Positions 33,598-42,147 of a stretch of 64,000 bases of DNA are shown here, piece by piece. Each line of letters starts with the position of its first letter. Position 1 is the first letter of the stretch. The stretch lies in the NCBI GenBank assembly GCA_016875395.1, contig VGRF01000018.1, forward strand, positions 25,018 through 89,017, given 5' to 3'. The translations under genes and the position numbers were made by a program. A model generated the notes under the pieces. It saw only the letters and a list, made by a program, of their open reading frames with translations, was not told the origin of the DNA and ran no database searches. The DNA comes from Deltaproteobacteria bacterium. GTDB taxonomy: Bacteria > Myxococcota_A > UBA9160 > UBA6930.

Positions 33598-34756
33598 TGG
33601 ATTCTCCTTGCGTGCGAAGGCTTTCGGTGACGTGCCGAAGGATCGAGAGCACCGAGTCGTCGAACGACCGGTTGTCCACGATCGGGAGATCCTGCGCCTC
33701 GGCGAGCTCGAGGATGTGGTCCTGGATGCGCAGAATCGAGCCGAGATTCTCGAGATAGCGATGCGGCGCGCGCTGCTTCGCTTCGCTGGCGCGCGCGGCA
33801 AAGCGGCTGCGGAAAGCGTCGGGCTCGAGCGTCGAGACCGCGAGGAAGATCACGTGCGCGTCGGCGGCGTGGCGCGCGGGGTCGACGAGGCCGGGCAGGA
33901 TCGAGACGCCTTCCATGATCATGCTCGTGTTCTCTTCGATCGCGCGCCCGATCATCGCGCGCACGCCCACCGTCACCGCGGTCGCCTGCGCGCGGAAGCC
34001 TGCGATCACCGCGTCGTCGCCGGCGTGGTGCTCGGGCAGGTTCACGTGCGCGTCGTAGGACGAGGCGTGGATCTCGGGCATGAGCTCCTTCGAGAGCATG
34101 ATGCGCATGACCTGGCGAATGGCGTCGGTCGAGTAAACCCGCGTGATGCCGAGTCGTGTCGCGACGGCCTGCGCGAGCGCGCTTTTTCCCACACCCGCAG
34201 CGCCGCCGAGCAGCAGGATGAGCGGCTTGCCCGTCTCCTGGAACGCCCGCCACGCGCGGTAGCGCTGCCCGACGCGCGTGCCGAGCTTCGCGCCGAGCGT
34301 CTCCTGCGCGATGCGGCGCAGCTCTTCGCGCGAGATCTCGCGCACGCGCCGCGCGAGCAGCGAGGTCTCGATGTCGCGCGCGACGGCGAAGGCATCGTCG
34401 GGATCGATCGCCGCGGCGAGCAGCGACTGCGCGAGGATGCCCTTCGAGAACGGCATGGTCTCGTCGTCGCTCGCGCGGTCATCGCGCACTTGGATCGCGG
34501 GCGGCACGCCGTGGCTTACCGGCGGATTCTCGAGCGACGGCCCGAGCAGCTCACTCACGATCGCCGCCAGCTCGTCGCGGCCGACGAGCTCCCGCCCGCG
34601 AATCTTGTCGCGCACCGCAGTCGCGGTGCGGAAGGCCTCGTCGAAGGTCGCGCCGCGCGAGAGCAGCGAGTGAACCATGATCCCGCGCATGAACGGGCGG
34701 CGCCCCGTCGCATCCTCGACGAGCGGCATGTCGGAAGCGCGGCCGGGCGTGCTCAT
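33578..34756 (-). CDS. 2-phosphoglycerate-kinase-like P-loop protein with ATP-cone-like N-terminus
   Basis: Cytosolic protein of 392 residues. Two ATP-cone-like repeats occupy about 20-75 (PFMRGIMVHSLLSRGATFDE) and 100-150 (PFSKGILAQSLLAAAIDPDD). A P-loop kinase domain follows with LLLGGAAGVGKSALAQAVAT (Walker A near 180) and a DAIRQVMR lid region. This layout matches the 2-phosphoglycerate kinase family known from methanogens, where it makes a precursor of cyclic 2,3-diphosphoglycerate; bacterial homologues are poorly studied. Its 3' end overlaps the M48 protease gene. Start MSTPGRASDMP at 34756. Confidence 0.78.
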   Translation of the reverse strand: MSTPGRASDMPLVEDATGRRPFMRGIMVHSLLSRGATFDEAFRTATAVRDKIRGRELVGRDELAAIVSELLGPSLENPPVSHGVPPAIQVRDDRASDDETMPFSKGILAQSLLAAAIDPDDAFAVARDIETSLLARRVREISREELRRIAQETLGAKLGTRVGQRYRAWRAFQETGKPLILLLGGAAGVGKSALAQAVATRLGITRVYSTDAIRQVMRIMLSKELMPEIHASSYDAHVNLPEHHAGDDAVIAGFRAQATAVTVGVRAMIGRAIEENTSMIMEGVSILPGLVDPARHAADAHVIFLAVSTLEPDAFRSRFAARASEAKQRAPHRYLENLGSILRIQDHILELAEAQDLPIVDNRSFDDSVLSILRHVTESLRTQGESSGNSTD

Positions 34757-35073
34757 TTTTCGAAGCTACCCGAGGGCACCTGGGGCAGCGAGCAAGCGCG
34801 CTCGCCTCGGGCGTGCAGTCGCGGTTCGCAACTCGAACGCTAGAGCTGCGAAGTTGCAGGGCAAAACGTTGACTCGGAGTCGCTCCGCGGTAGCTTGCGC
34901 GATCGGGGATGAGGGGAGCGATCTGACTTCGAGGGCGTCTCGTCTCGATTTCTCTCGCCGACCGCGATTCTGCCGCGCACGCGCACGCTGCCGCCGCGAC
35001 TGATTAGGGATTCGTTGGGCTCGCCTCCTCCCGACTGGCGAACGCGCGCAGCCCGCGCGTGCTCGGAGGGGAC
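34757..35073. other. Divergent intergenic region upstream of the ParA-like gene
   Basis: No gene seen in this 317-bp stretch between divergent genes, so promoters in both directions are expected. AT content is slightly raised near 34755-34770 (CATTTTTCG) and near 34840-34900. Confidence 0.5.
34869..34896 (+). promoter_or_regulatory. Candidate sigma70-type promoter for the ParA-like gene
   Basis: TTGACT (34869-34874), a 16-bp spacer, then TAGCTT (34891-34896), about 180 bp upstream of the start codon. The -35 is good and the -10 weak. Confidence 0.3.
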
Positions 35074-36075
35074 ATGCGCACGATCGCGGTAGTCAACCAG
35101 AAGGGCGGCTGCGGCAAGACCACCACCGCGGTGAACCTCGCCGGCGCCCTCGCGGAGCAAGGCGCGCGCGTGCTCGTGGTCGACATGGACCCGCAGGCGC
35201 ACGCGACGCTCGCGCTGGGCATCGACCCGGACACGCTCGACGAGAACCTCTACGAGATTCTGATCGCGCCGCTCGGCTCGCCCGACGCGCAGCGCCTCCC
35301 CAAGGTCATCCGCGCTCATTCGGAGACGCTGCACGTCGCACCGTCCGGCATCGTGCTCTCGGCGCTCGAGCAGAAGCTCACCGCCGAGCGCGCGGAGGGG
35401 CGCACGGAGCGCCTCGCGGGCGCGCTCGCGAACGTCGCGAGCGCCTACGACTTCGCGCTGATCGACTGCCCGCCGAACGTCGGCGTCCTCACCTTCAACG
35501 CGCTGCGGGCCGCAAGCGAAGTGATCGTGCCGCTCGAGACCAGCGAGTTCGCCGTGCACGGCGTTCAGAAGCTGCTCGAGACGATCGCGCTGCTCGCGGA
35601 GCGCGTCGGCCACAAGCTCACGATTCGCGTGCTGCCCACGCTCTACGACGGCCGCACGCGCTACGCGCGAGAGACGCTCGGCGAGATCCGCGCGCTGTTC
35701 CCCGAGCTCTGCTTCGACACCGTGATCCGCGCGAACGTGAAGCTGCGCGAAGCGGCGCGCAGCGGGAAGCCGATCCAAAGCACCGCGCCGCACGCCGCCG
35801 GCGCTGCCGACTACGCCGCGCTTGCGCTCGAGGTCTCGCTCGCGGGCGCCGGCGACGTCCCGATAGCGGCCTCCGACCGCGCGCTGCGGGAGGTCACGGT
35901 CTCGTTCCGCGACGCCGCCGCCACTGACGTTCGGATCGCCGGCGACTTCAATGGCTGGGTCCCCGACAAGAACGTCCGCTCGCGCGTCGAGGTCGCCGGG
36001 GAGGAGCGCGTGTGGACGAAGGTCCTCGCGGTTCCTCCGGGGACCTACCGCTACCGCTACCTCGTCGACGGGTAG
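35074..36075 (+). CDS. ParA-like ATPase fused to a CBM48-type glycogen-binding domain, stopped by an in-frame TAG
   Basis: The N-terminal 255 residues are a ParA/Soj-type ATPase. Deviant Walker A is QKGGCGKTTT (K10, K15), then VLVVDMDPQAHAT, DFALIDCPPNVGVL and a C-terminal TRYARETLGEI region. The last 60 residues are a glycogen-binding (CBM48/AMPK-beta-like) domain: REVTVSFRDAAATDVRIAGD, FNGW (292-295), then PPGTYRYRYLVDG. A TAG at 36073-36075 ends the protein at residue 333. The same frame continues 22 codons as WRDDAAAPAKAPGTRQSVLVVR to a second TAG at 36142-36144, exactly the residues expected at the end of this domain. The ATG at 35074 follows GGAGGGG. Confidence 0.85.
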   Translation: MRTIAVVNQKGGCGKTTTAVNLAGALAEQGARVLVVDMDPQAHATLALGIDPDTLDENLYEILIAPLGSPDAQRLPKVIRAHSETLHVAPSGIVLSALEQKLTAERAEGRTERLAGALANVASAYDFALIDCPPNVGVLTFNALRAASEVIVPLETSEFAVHGVQKLLETIALLAERVGHKLTIRVLPTLYDGRTRYARETLGEIRALFPELCFDTVIRANVKLREAARSGKPIQSTAPHAAGAADYAALALEVSLAGAGDVPIAASDRALREVTVSFRDAAATDVRIAGDFNGWVPDKNVRSRVEVAGEERVWTKVLAVPPGTYRYRYLVDG

Positions 36076-36289
36076 TGGCGCGACGACGCCGCTGCGCCCG
36101 CCAAGGCGCCCGGGACCCGCCAGTCGGTGCTGGTCGTCCGCTAGCGCGGGCCTGCGCCCTCCCCCTGGGACTTTTCCTTCGGCCCAAACCCGAACGCGAG
36201 TGACTTTTTTTGTCACCTCGTCACCTGTGGCGTCCACAACACGCTTTGGGGTGAATCGCACCTTTGGGGAGCCGGAAGGGGAAGCTGGC

Positions 36290-36886
36290 ATGGCGGAGTC
36301 GAGCCGGGCGGGAGCTGGGGCGGCCGGACAGTTAGGCGAGAGCGACGAACAGTTAGTGGAGCGCGTCCGCAGCGGGGACCGCGAGGCGTTCGAGGCGCTC
36401 TACCGGCGTTTCTTCCCGCGCATCTACCGCTTCGTCTCGAAGCGCATGGGCGCGCGCTTCGACGTCGAAGAGACCGTGCAGGAGATCTTCATCGCGGCAT
36501 TCTCGTCGCTCGACGCGTACAGCGGCGAGGCGCCGTTCGGCGCTTGGGTGTACGGACTCGCGCGCCGCACCGTCGCGAACCGGTTCAAGCGCCGACGCGC
36601 GGACACCGTCCCGTGGAACGACACCGATGTCGCGCTCTCGGATGCCGTCGCGGAAGTGCGCGGCGACGCGAGCGGCGACGACCCGCACGCGGCCTACGAG
36701 CGCAGCGAGCGCCTCGCGCAGCTCGAGGACGCCGCGCGCCGGTTATCTCCGTCGCAGTGGGAGTACTTCCGCCTGCACCACCTCGAGGACATGCCGATCG
36801 AGGACATCGCGCGCCAAGCGCAGTGCAGCCGCGACGCCGTCAAGTCTCACCTGTATCGCGCGCGCAAGATGTTATTGGCGCGCTAG
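36290..36886 (+). CDS. ECF-family RNA polymerase sigma factor
   Basis: Sigma factor of 198 residues. Region 2: DREAFEALYRRFFPRIYRFV, with the core-binding DVEETVQEIFIAAF and the -10 recognition helix GAWVYGLARRTVANRFKRRR. Region 4: LSPSQWEYFRLHHLEDMPIE, then DIARQAQCSRDAVKSHLYRA, the -35 helix-turn-helix. ATG at 36290 preceded by GGAAGGGGAAGC. No anti-sigma gene is adjacent; the ParA/CBM48 gene 145 bp upstream (from the second stop) and the hydrolase-like gene downstream are the only co-oriented neighbours. Confidence 0.92.
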   Translation: MAESSRAGAGAAGQLGESDEQLVERVRSGDREAFEALYRRFFPRIYRFVSKRMGARFDVEETVQEIFIAAFSSLDAYSGEAPFGAWVYGLARRTVANRFKRRRADTVPWNDTDVALSDAVAEVRGDASGDDPHAAYERSERLAQLEDAARRLSPSQWEYFRLHHLEDMPIEDIARQAQCSRDAVKSHLYRARKMLLAR

Positions 36887-36958
36887 CCAGCGCAAGCGAA
36901 GTCGCGCGGGCCCTCTGCACGCGGTGAACGCGCGCTGCGCGCGGGCTAGGTTGGCCGC

Positions 36959-37576
36959 GTGAGCGACTCGCACCCGGCAGGCTCAGGACTGAAGCCGAGA
37001 GCCGCCTGGCTTTCTCCTCCGCGTGACGCCGGCGCCTTCGCGGAGCATCGCTTCGAGTGCACGAGCGATGGCGACTGCGTGAGCGGGCGCCTGTGGCTAC
37101 CGCGCGGCGCCGCCCGCGATCGCCTCGTGCTCGCGCTGCACCCGCTGGGCTCGAGCGCGCGCGATGCCGCCGTCGCGACCGCCGGAGCCCGCTGCGCGGC
37201 GGCCGGGATCGCGCTCGCCGCAATCGACCTGCCGCTTCACGGCGATCGCCACAACGCGAAGCTCTCGAAGCGCGCGGTCGCTGCGGCGAGCGGCGCCGAG
37301 ACGGCGCCCGACGCGCTGCTCTGGCGCGGACTCCTCGCGCAGGCCGTGCGCGACCTGTCGCGCGCGCTCGACGCGCTTCGCGGCAGCGCGCCCTCGCGCG
37401 TCGCGACCGTCGCGTTCGCGGGAACGCTGCCGATCGGCCTCGCGCACCGCGCGGCCGACGCACGCATCGAGCGGCTCGTCGCGATCGCGCGACCCGCGAG
37501 CGCGCCGCTCGCCGAGAAATCCGTCGCGTGGGTCGAGCGGCTGGACGATCTCTTGCCTGCGCTCGATCCGTGGTGA
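36959..37576 (+). CDS. Alpha/beta-hydrolase-like protein without a clear nucleophile
   Basis: Protein of 205 residues with the strand/turn pattern of an alpha/beta hydrolase: LVLALHPLGSSARD (oxyanion region), IALAAIDLPLHGDRH, then a helix and RVATVAFAGTLPIGL where the GxSxG elbow would be. There is no Ser at the elbow (FAGTLPIG), and I see no certain Asp/His pair. It is either a degenerate, non-catalytic member or an enzyme with a displaced nucleophile. GTG start at 36959; short gap to the lipoprotein gene. Confidence 0.65.
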   Translation: MSDSHPAGSGLKPRAAWLSPPRDAGAFAEHRFECTSDGDCVSGRLWLPRGAARDRLVLALHPLGSSARDAAVATAGARCAAAGIALAAIDLPLHGDRHNAKLSKRAVAAASGAETAPDALLWRGLLAQAVRDLSRALDALRGSAPSRVATVAFAGTLPIGLAHRAADARIERLVAIARPASAPLAEKSVAWVERLDDLLPALDPW

Positions 37577-37625
37577 CTCCGCGCGTGCCTGCTAACGCAT
37601 CGCCCCGCCCCAACGAGGTTCTTCG

Positions 37626-38669
37626 ATGAAATCGCTTCGCGTTTCCGTGCTGTTCGCGCTGACCGTGCTCGCACTCGTCGCCTGCAACGGCGCTTCGTCA
37701 GGAAAGGCCGCGGATGCGTCGGGCGCACCCGTCGCGCGCGTCGCCGGCGAGACCATCTCCGAGGGCGAGCTCGACGCGTGGATCAAGGACGAGCTGTGGC
37801 GCAGCCAAACCGAAGACGGCAACGCCTCGAAGGTGTACGCCCTGCGCGCACGCGGGCTCGAGCGCATGATCGATCAGCGGCTGCTCGACGCAGAGGCCGG
37901 CAAGCGCGGCGTCGATGCCGACACGCTCCTCGACCAAGAGGCCGCGAAGCGCGTGCAGGTGAGCGACGCGGACGTGAAGGCGTTCTGGGATCAGCACGCG
38001 GCCGAGTGGGGCGAGCGCAAGTTCGAGACCGAGGCGGCGGGCATTCGCCAGTACCTCGAGCGCAGCAAAGGCACCGATGCCGCGCAGACCTACATCGCCG
38101 AGCTGCGCGCCGCCGCGAACGTCGAGACGCTGCTCGTGCAGCCGCGCGTCACGGTCGCGGGCAAGGGCGCCGCGAAGGGACCGGCGGATGCGCCGGTCAC
38201 GGTGATCGAGTTCAGCGACTACGAGTGCCCGTTCTGCAAGCGCGCAGAGCCGACCGTCGCGCAGATGATGAAGGAGTACGCGGGCAAGGTGCGCCTCGAG
38301 TTCCGCCACTTCCCGCTCGAGAGCATTCACCCGCAGGCGCGCGGCGCCGCCGAAGCGGCCGTGTGCGCGGAGGAGCATGGACGCTTCTGGGAGTTCCACG
38401 AGCTGCTGTACACCGGAGGTGGCCTCGCGGCACCGAAGCTGCTCGAGCACGCCACCAAGGCCGGCCTCGACGTGAACGCGTACCAAGCGTGTCTCGCCTC
38501 CGGCCGCGGCAAACAGCGCGTCGACGCCGATCTCGCCGCGGGAAAAGCGGTCGGCGTGTCGGGCACGCCTGCGTTCTTCGTGAACGGCGTGGCCTACTCG
38601 GGCGCGATCCCGATCGAGGATTTCCGCAAGGCGATCGACAGCGAGCTGGCGAAGCCGCCGCAGAGCTGA
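37626..38669 (+). CDS. DsbA-family thioredoxin-fold lipoprotein with SurA-like N-terminal region
   Basis: Exported lipoprotein, 347 residues. Signal MKSLRVSVLFALTVLALVAC with lipobox cysteine C20. Residues 35-155 resemble the SurA/PpiC N-terminal chaperone segment (VARVAGETISEGELDAWIKD, LERMIDQRLLDAEAG). Residues 165-345 form a DsbA/DsbG-like thioredoxin domain with active site EFSDYECPFCKRAEP (CPFC) and the cis-proline loop GVSGTPAFFVNG. It probably handles disulfides in the periplasm. Convergent with the phosphohexomutase gene 40 bp away. Confidence 0.9.
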   Translation: MKSLRVSVLFALTVLALVACNGASSGKAADASGAPVARVAGETISEGELDAWIKDELWRSQTEDGNASKVYALRARGLERMIDQRLLDAEAGKRGVDADTLLDQEAAKRVQVSDADVKAFWDQHAAEWGERKFETEAAGIRQYLERSKGTDAAQTYIAELRAAANVETLLVQPRVTVAGKGAAKGPADAPVTVIEFSDYECPFCKRAEPTVAQMMKEYAGKVRLEFRHFPLESIHPQARGAAEAAVCAEEHGRFWEFHELLYTGGGLAAPKLLEHATKAGLDVNAYQACLASGRGKQRVDADLAAGKAVGVSGTPAFFVNGVAYSGAIPIEDFRKAIDSELAKPPQS

Positions 38670-38709
38670 CGGCTGCGGAGCGAGAGGCGCCGCTCGACCG
38701 CCTGCTCGT

Positions 38710-40050
38710 TCAGGCGTGACCGCCGATGCGCGCGAGCATCGCGTCGCGCTCGGCGCACATGCGCGTCGCGGTCTTCGCCTCGAGGTTCAGGCGCAGCAGC
38801 GGCTCCGTGTTCGAGGGCCGCAGGTTGAACCACCAGTCGTCGTAGCGGACGAGCAGGCCGTCGAGGCGCGAGACCTCGCGCGCGCTGGCGTGCTCGCGCG
38901 CCACGGCATCGATGATCGCGCGCGGGTCGTCCACGTGGCGATTGATCTCGCCGCTCGCGTGATAGCGGCGTAGCGGCGCGATCAGCTCCGAGAGCGGGCG
39001 CCCCGCGCGGCTGAGCGTGTCTGCCAGCGCGACGAACGCAGCGATGCCGTCGTCGGCGACGAGCCGCTCCGAGAAGCGGAAGTAGAAGTGGCCCGAGAGC
39101 TCGCCAGCGAACACCGCCCCGCTCTCGCGCATCTGCGCCTTCACGAACGAGTGACCGACGCGGCACATGCCCGGCTCGCCGCCCGCGTCGCGAATCGCGT
39201 CGGAGGTCGCCCAGCTCGAGCGCAGGTCGTAGAGCACTTTGCCGCCGCCGTGGCGCTTCAGCTGAAGCGCCGCGAGCACGCCGGTCATGAGGTCCGACGG
39301 CACGGGCTCGCCGCGCTCGTCGACGAAGATCGCGCGGTCCGCGTCGCCATCGAATGCGACGCCGAAGTCCGCGCCGGTGCGGCGCACCGCGGCGCTCACG
39401 TCGCGCAAGTTCTCGACCTTCAGCGGATCCGCCGGATGATTCGGAAAGCGTCCGTCGGGCTCGAAGTAGAGCCTCTCCACGCGCAGCGGAAGGCGCGCGA
39501 GCAGCGGCTCGAGACCGACGGCCGCCATCCCGTTCGCGCAGTCGATCGCGACGTGCAGGGGCGCGATCTCGCCGCTCGCGACGGCGAGCGCGTGGCGCAC
39601 GTAGGCGTCGACCACGTCCTTGCTCTCACGCCCGCCGCGCGCGGCGGGAGCGCTGCGGCTCACTTCCCCCGCGATGCGCTCGATCTCGCGCAGGCCCGTC
39701 GCCTCGCCGATCGGCACTGCGCTCTTCCCGCAGATCTTCATCCCGTTGTACTGCGCGGGATTGTGCGACGCGGTGAGCATGATGCCGCCGTCCGCGCCGA
39801 GCGCGTCGGTCGCGAAGTACAGCATCGGCGTCGCCGCGAGCCCGATGTCGAGCACGCTCGCGCCCTCTTCGCGCACGCCGCGTACCAGCGCCTCCCCGAG
39901 CTCCGGCGAGTGTGTGCGCGCGTCGCGCCCGATCGCGAGGCGGCGCGCGCCGAGGAAGCGCGCCGTCGCGCGCCCGATGCGATAGGCGCTCTCCACGTTC
40001 AGCTCGCTCGGAACCACGCCGCGAATGTCGTAGGCCTTGAAGATCGACAT
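38710..40050 (-). CDS. Phosphomannomutase/phosphoglucomutase
   Basis: Alpha-D-phosphohexomutase, 446 residues, interconverting hexose-1- and hexose-6-phosphates for surface polysaccharide precursors. Motifs: [14 protein letters not shown] (N-terminal), the phosphoserine loop [14 protein letters not shown] (TASHNP), the metal loop [15 protein letters not shown] (DGDADR), the sugar-binding loop GELSGHFYF (GEMSGH-like), and the phosphate-binding loop [15 protein letters not shown]. ManB/AlgC-type bifunctional enzymes share this pattern. The start [11 protein letters not shown] at 40050 is preferred over a longer reading. Confidence 0.93.
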   Translation of the reverse strand: MSIFKAYDIRGVVPSELNVESAYRIGRATARFLGARRLAIGRDARTHSPELGEALVRGVREEGASVLDIGLAATPMLYFATDALGADGGIMLTASHNPAQYNGMKICGKSAVPIGEATGLREIERIAGEVSRSAPAARGGRESKDVVDAYVRHALAVASGEIAPLHVAIDCANGMAAVGLEPLLARLPLRVERLYFEPDGRFPNHPADPLKVENLRDVSAAVRRTGADFGVAFDGDADRAIFVDERGEPVPSDLMTGVLAALQLKRHGGGKVLYDLRSSWATSDAIRDAGGEPGMCRVGHSFVKAQMRESGAVFAGELSGHFYFRFSERLVADDGIAAFVALADTLSRAGRPLSELIAPLRRYHASGEINRHVDDPRAIIDAVAREHASAREVSRLDGLLVRYDDWWFNLRPSNTEPLLRLNLEAKTATRMCAERDAMLARIGGHA

Positions 40051-40127
40051 CGCGCGCAACCTACCGGCAGTCGGGGTGCGCCGCGCGCTGCTTGACCACC
40101 CCAAGGCCACGGGTCACTCTGGCTTCC

Positions 40128-40328
40128 ATGCTTGGAATCGCCGGACTCGGCATCGGAGAGCTCCTCGTCATCTTGGTGATCGTCGTCGTGCTGTTCGGTG
40201 CGCGGCGATTGCCAGAGATCGGTTCGGGGCTCGGGAATGCGATCAAGAACTTCCGCACCGGCCTCTCGGGCAAGGACGAGATCGACGTCACTCCGAAGAA
40301 GGAAGAGCTGAAGGATCCGAAGAAGTAG
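40128..40328 (+). CDS. tatA: Twin-arginine translocase subunit TatA
   Basis: Protein of 66 residues: a short N-terminal helix ([17 protein letters not shown]), the [14 protein letters not shown] hinge, an amphipathic helix ([12 protein letters not shown]) and an acidic/basic tail ending [10 protein letters not shown]. It forms the TatA pore component for export of folded proteins. No tatB or tatC nearby. Start ATG at 40128; the 3' end overlaps the convergent zinc-ribbon gene by 41 bp. Confidence 0.92.
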   Translation: MLGIAGLGIGELLVILVIVVVLFGARRLPEIGSGLGNAIKNFRTGLSGKDEIDVTPKKEELKDPKK

Positions 40329-41436
40329 GCGGCGCCGCCGGCGCGAACGGCTCCGGCACGCGCTCTCGGGTCACTGCGATGCCGACCGCGCCCTCCGGCA
40401 ACTCGGCGTAGACCGCCTCGAACTCCCCGCCGCGCGCCAACGCTTCGCCGCGCTGCTCGTGCTCGGCGCGAATCCGTGCGACTCCGAGCTCGCGCAGCTC
40501 GCTCGCGCGGAGCGGCGGGCCCGCGAGTGTCGCCGCGAGGACGCGCCCGGACTCCTCGACCCAGCCGACGCGCACGCGCGTGCGCGCAGGGCCTGAACCG
40601 AGCTCGCCTCGGACGAGGGTGATCCGGCCAGCGACCGCGCTCTCGAGCGTGCGGACCGTGAGGTTGCGGACGCCCTCGGGCGCCGCGTACGCGGGCTTCG
40701 GGGCGGACGCCGCCGGCAGCCCCACAGGAGCCAGCGCGAGGGCGAGTCCCGCGGCACAGGCCGCTGAAGCTGCGAGCCAGGCCACGCCGCGCACGGTCGT
40801 CTGGACGCCTTCCGCGAGCGTCTCGCGCCACGCCGGCTCCGATGCTTCCGGCTCGTGGGAAGCCTGCGACGCCGCCGGCGCGGATCCGACAAACACTGGC
40901 GCCGCACGCTCGGGCTTGCGCGCCGGGGTGGCGCGCGGGGCGGCGGGAGTGGGAGCGGTCTGGAAGCTGGCTTCCTTTGCGATGCGCTCGGCGGCGCCCG
41001 TCAGCAAGTCCCACTCCGCAGGCGAGCCGAGCGAATCGAGGTCTTCGTCGACCTCGGCCGCCGAGGAACGTGGTGCGCTTGGCCGCTGCGGGCTGCGCTC
41101 GTCCGCCGCTGGCTCGCGGCGCGCTCGCGGCGCCTCCGGCGCCTCGTCGAACTCCCAGTGGTCCTCTCCACTGGCGTGCGCGTCCTGCGCGATCGGATTG
41201 GGGGAGTGCGTGCGCTCGAACAAGTCCTCAGTCGGTGCAGGCGCGCTCGATTGCCCCGGGTTCGTGGCCTCGGCGATCACTTCGCCGACGACATCGTCCG
41301 GCGTCGCGCCGGGGCGCTTGACCACGAAGGCCGTCTTGCAGTGCGAGCAGCGCACTTTGGCGCCGCTGGCGGGAATGCGCGCCTCGTCGAGGCGAAACCG
41401 GGACTTGCACTGCTGACATTCGACGATCAAGCGCAT
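40288..41436 (-). CDS. MJ0042-type zinc-ribbon membrane protein
   Basis: Protein of 382 residues from the start [11 protein letters not shown] at 41436. The N-terminal MJ0042 zinc ribbon has CxxC pairs ([13 protein letters not shown] ... [13 protein letters not shown]). A long acidic/Pro/Ala-rich linker follows, then one membrane helix ([20 protein letters not shown], near 240) and a C-terminal extracytoplasmic beta-rich domain ([20 protein letters not shown]) similar to DUF3426-type domains of deltaproteobacteria. Function unknown. The 3' end overlaps tatA on the opposite strand. Confidence 0.78.
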   Translation of the reverse strand: MRLIVECQQCKSRFRLDEARIPASGAKVRCSHCKTAFVVKRPGATPDDVVGEVIAEATNPGQSSAPAPTEDLFERTHSPNPIAQDAHASGEDHWEFDEAPEAPRARREPAADERSPQRPSAPRSSAAEVDEDLDSLGSPAEWDLLTGAAERIAKEASFQTAPTPAAPRATPARKPERAAPVFVGSAPAASQASHEPEASEPAWRETLAEGVQTTVRGVAWLAASAACAAGLALALAPVGLPAASAPKPAYAAPEGVRNLTVRTLESAVAGRITLVRGELGSGPARTRVRVGWVEESGRVLAATLAGPPLRASELRELGVARIRAEHEQRGEALARGGEFEAVYAELPEGAVGIAVTRERVPEPFAPAAPPTSSDPSALPSSE

Positions 41437-41584
41437 CCCCGAGCAAGCGTGCGTGCACAACGCGGCATCGACGGAGTTTTTCGTCCGAGCCGGCGCGCGG
41501 CTTGAGGCGGCGCAGGGCTGACTCGCAAATCTCGACCGCTATGGTCGGCCGGCTCCGCACTTCGACCCAACGAGCGAGCGAGCC

Positions 41585-42136
41585 ATGGCCGTCCTGATCA
41601 AGCGGTACGCGAATCGCAAGCTCTACAACACCGCGGCGAGCCGCTACGTGACGCTCCGCGGCATCGCGGAGCTGCTCGAAGCGGGCGAAGAGGTGAAGGT
41701 CGTCGACAACGAGACTGGCGAGGACATCACCGCCGTCACGCTGTCGCAGATCCTGGTCGACACGGAGCGCGGCGGACGCTCGGCGCCGGGCAACCTGATC
41801 AGCGAGCTGTTCACCAAAGGCAGCTCCGCACTGGCCGACCGGCTGCGCGACGCCCGCGAGGATCTGGAGGAGCTGCGCGGGAACCTGCGCGGGCTCGTCG
41901 GAAACGCGAACGGCTCGCGCGAGAGCGGCGCCGGCGCGCAGGCGGACTTCGAGCGCTTGTTTCAGCGCGGCTTCGAGCGCATGGCCGAAGCTCTCGACAT
42001 TCCGCGCCGCTCCGAGCTGCGCGAGATCAGCGAGCGGCTCGACCGGCTCACGCGCCTGATCGAGGAGCGCGAGGCCCGCGAAGCGCGCTTGGAAGAGCGG
42101 AACGAGCAGCCGCGACGGCGCGCGGGCGAGCGATAG
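41585..42136 (+). CDS. phaR: Polyhydroxyalkanoate synthesis regulator PhaR
   Basis: DNA- and granule-binding regulator, 183 residues. The N-terminal PHB/PHA accumulation regulator domain is obvious: [20 protein letters not shown], then [20 protein letters not shown], then [14 protein letters not shown]. The C-terminal half is helical and charged ([20 protein letters not shown]). Normally represses phasin/PHA genes until granules titrate it. No PHA synthase in the window. Followed 11 bp later by the deacetylase-like gene. Confidence 0.92.
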   Translation: MAVLIKRYANRKLYNTAASRYVTLRGIAELLEAGEEVKVVDNETGEDITAVTLSQILVDTERGGRSAPGNLISELFTKGSSALADRLRDAREDLEELRGNLRGLVGNANGSRESGAGAQADFERLFQRGFERMAEALDIPRRSELREISERLDRLTRLIEEREAREARLEERNEQPRRRAGER

Positions 42137-42147
42137 GGCCGAGCGTC

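Noticed and set aside
36073..36075. Pyrrolysine or other programmed amber decoding in the ParA/CBM48 gene
   Set aside because: Other genes here use TAG as an ordinary stop, and no Pyl genes or structured signal are visible; a point mutation is simpler. Read-through stays only as an outside possibility.
36200..36220. Short hairpins with T-only loops (GTGAC-T7-GTCAC here, and a similar one at 43326-43343)
   Set aside because: Stems of 5-6 bp are weak, there are only two examples and they have different stems; probably chance in T-runs.
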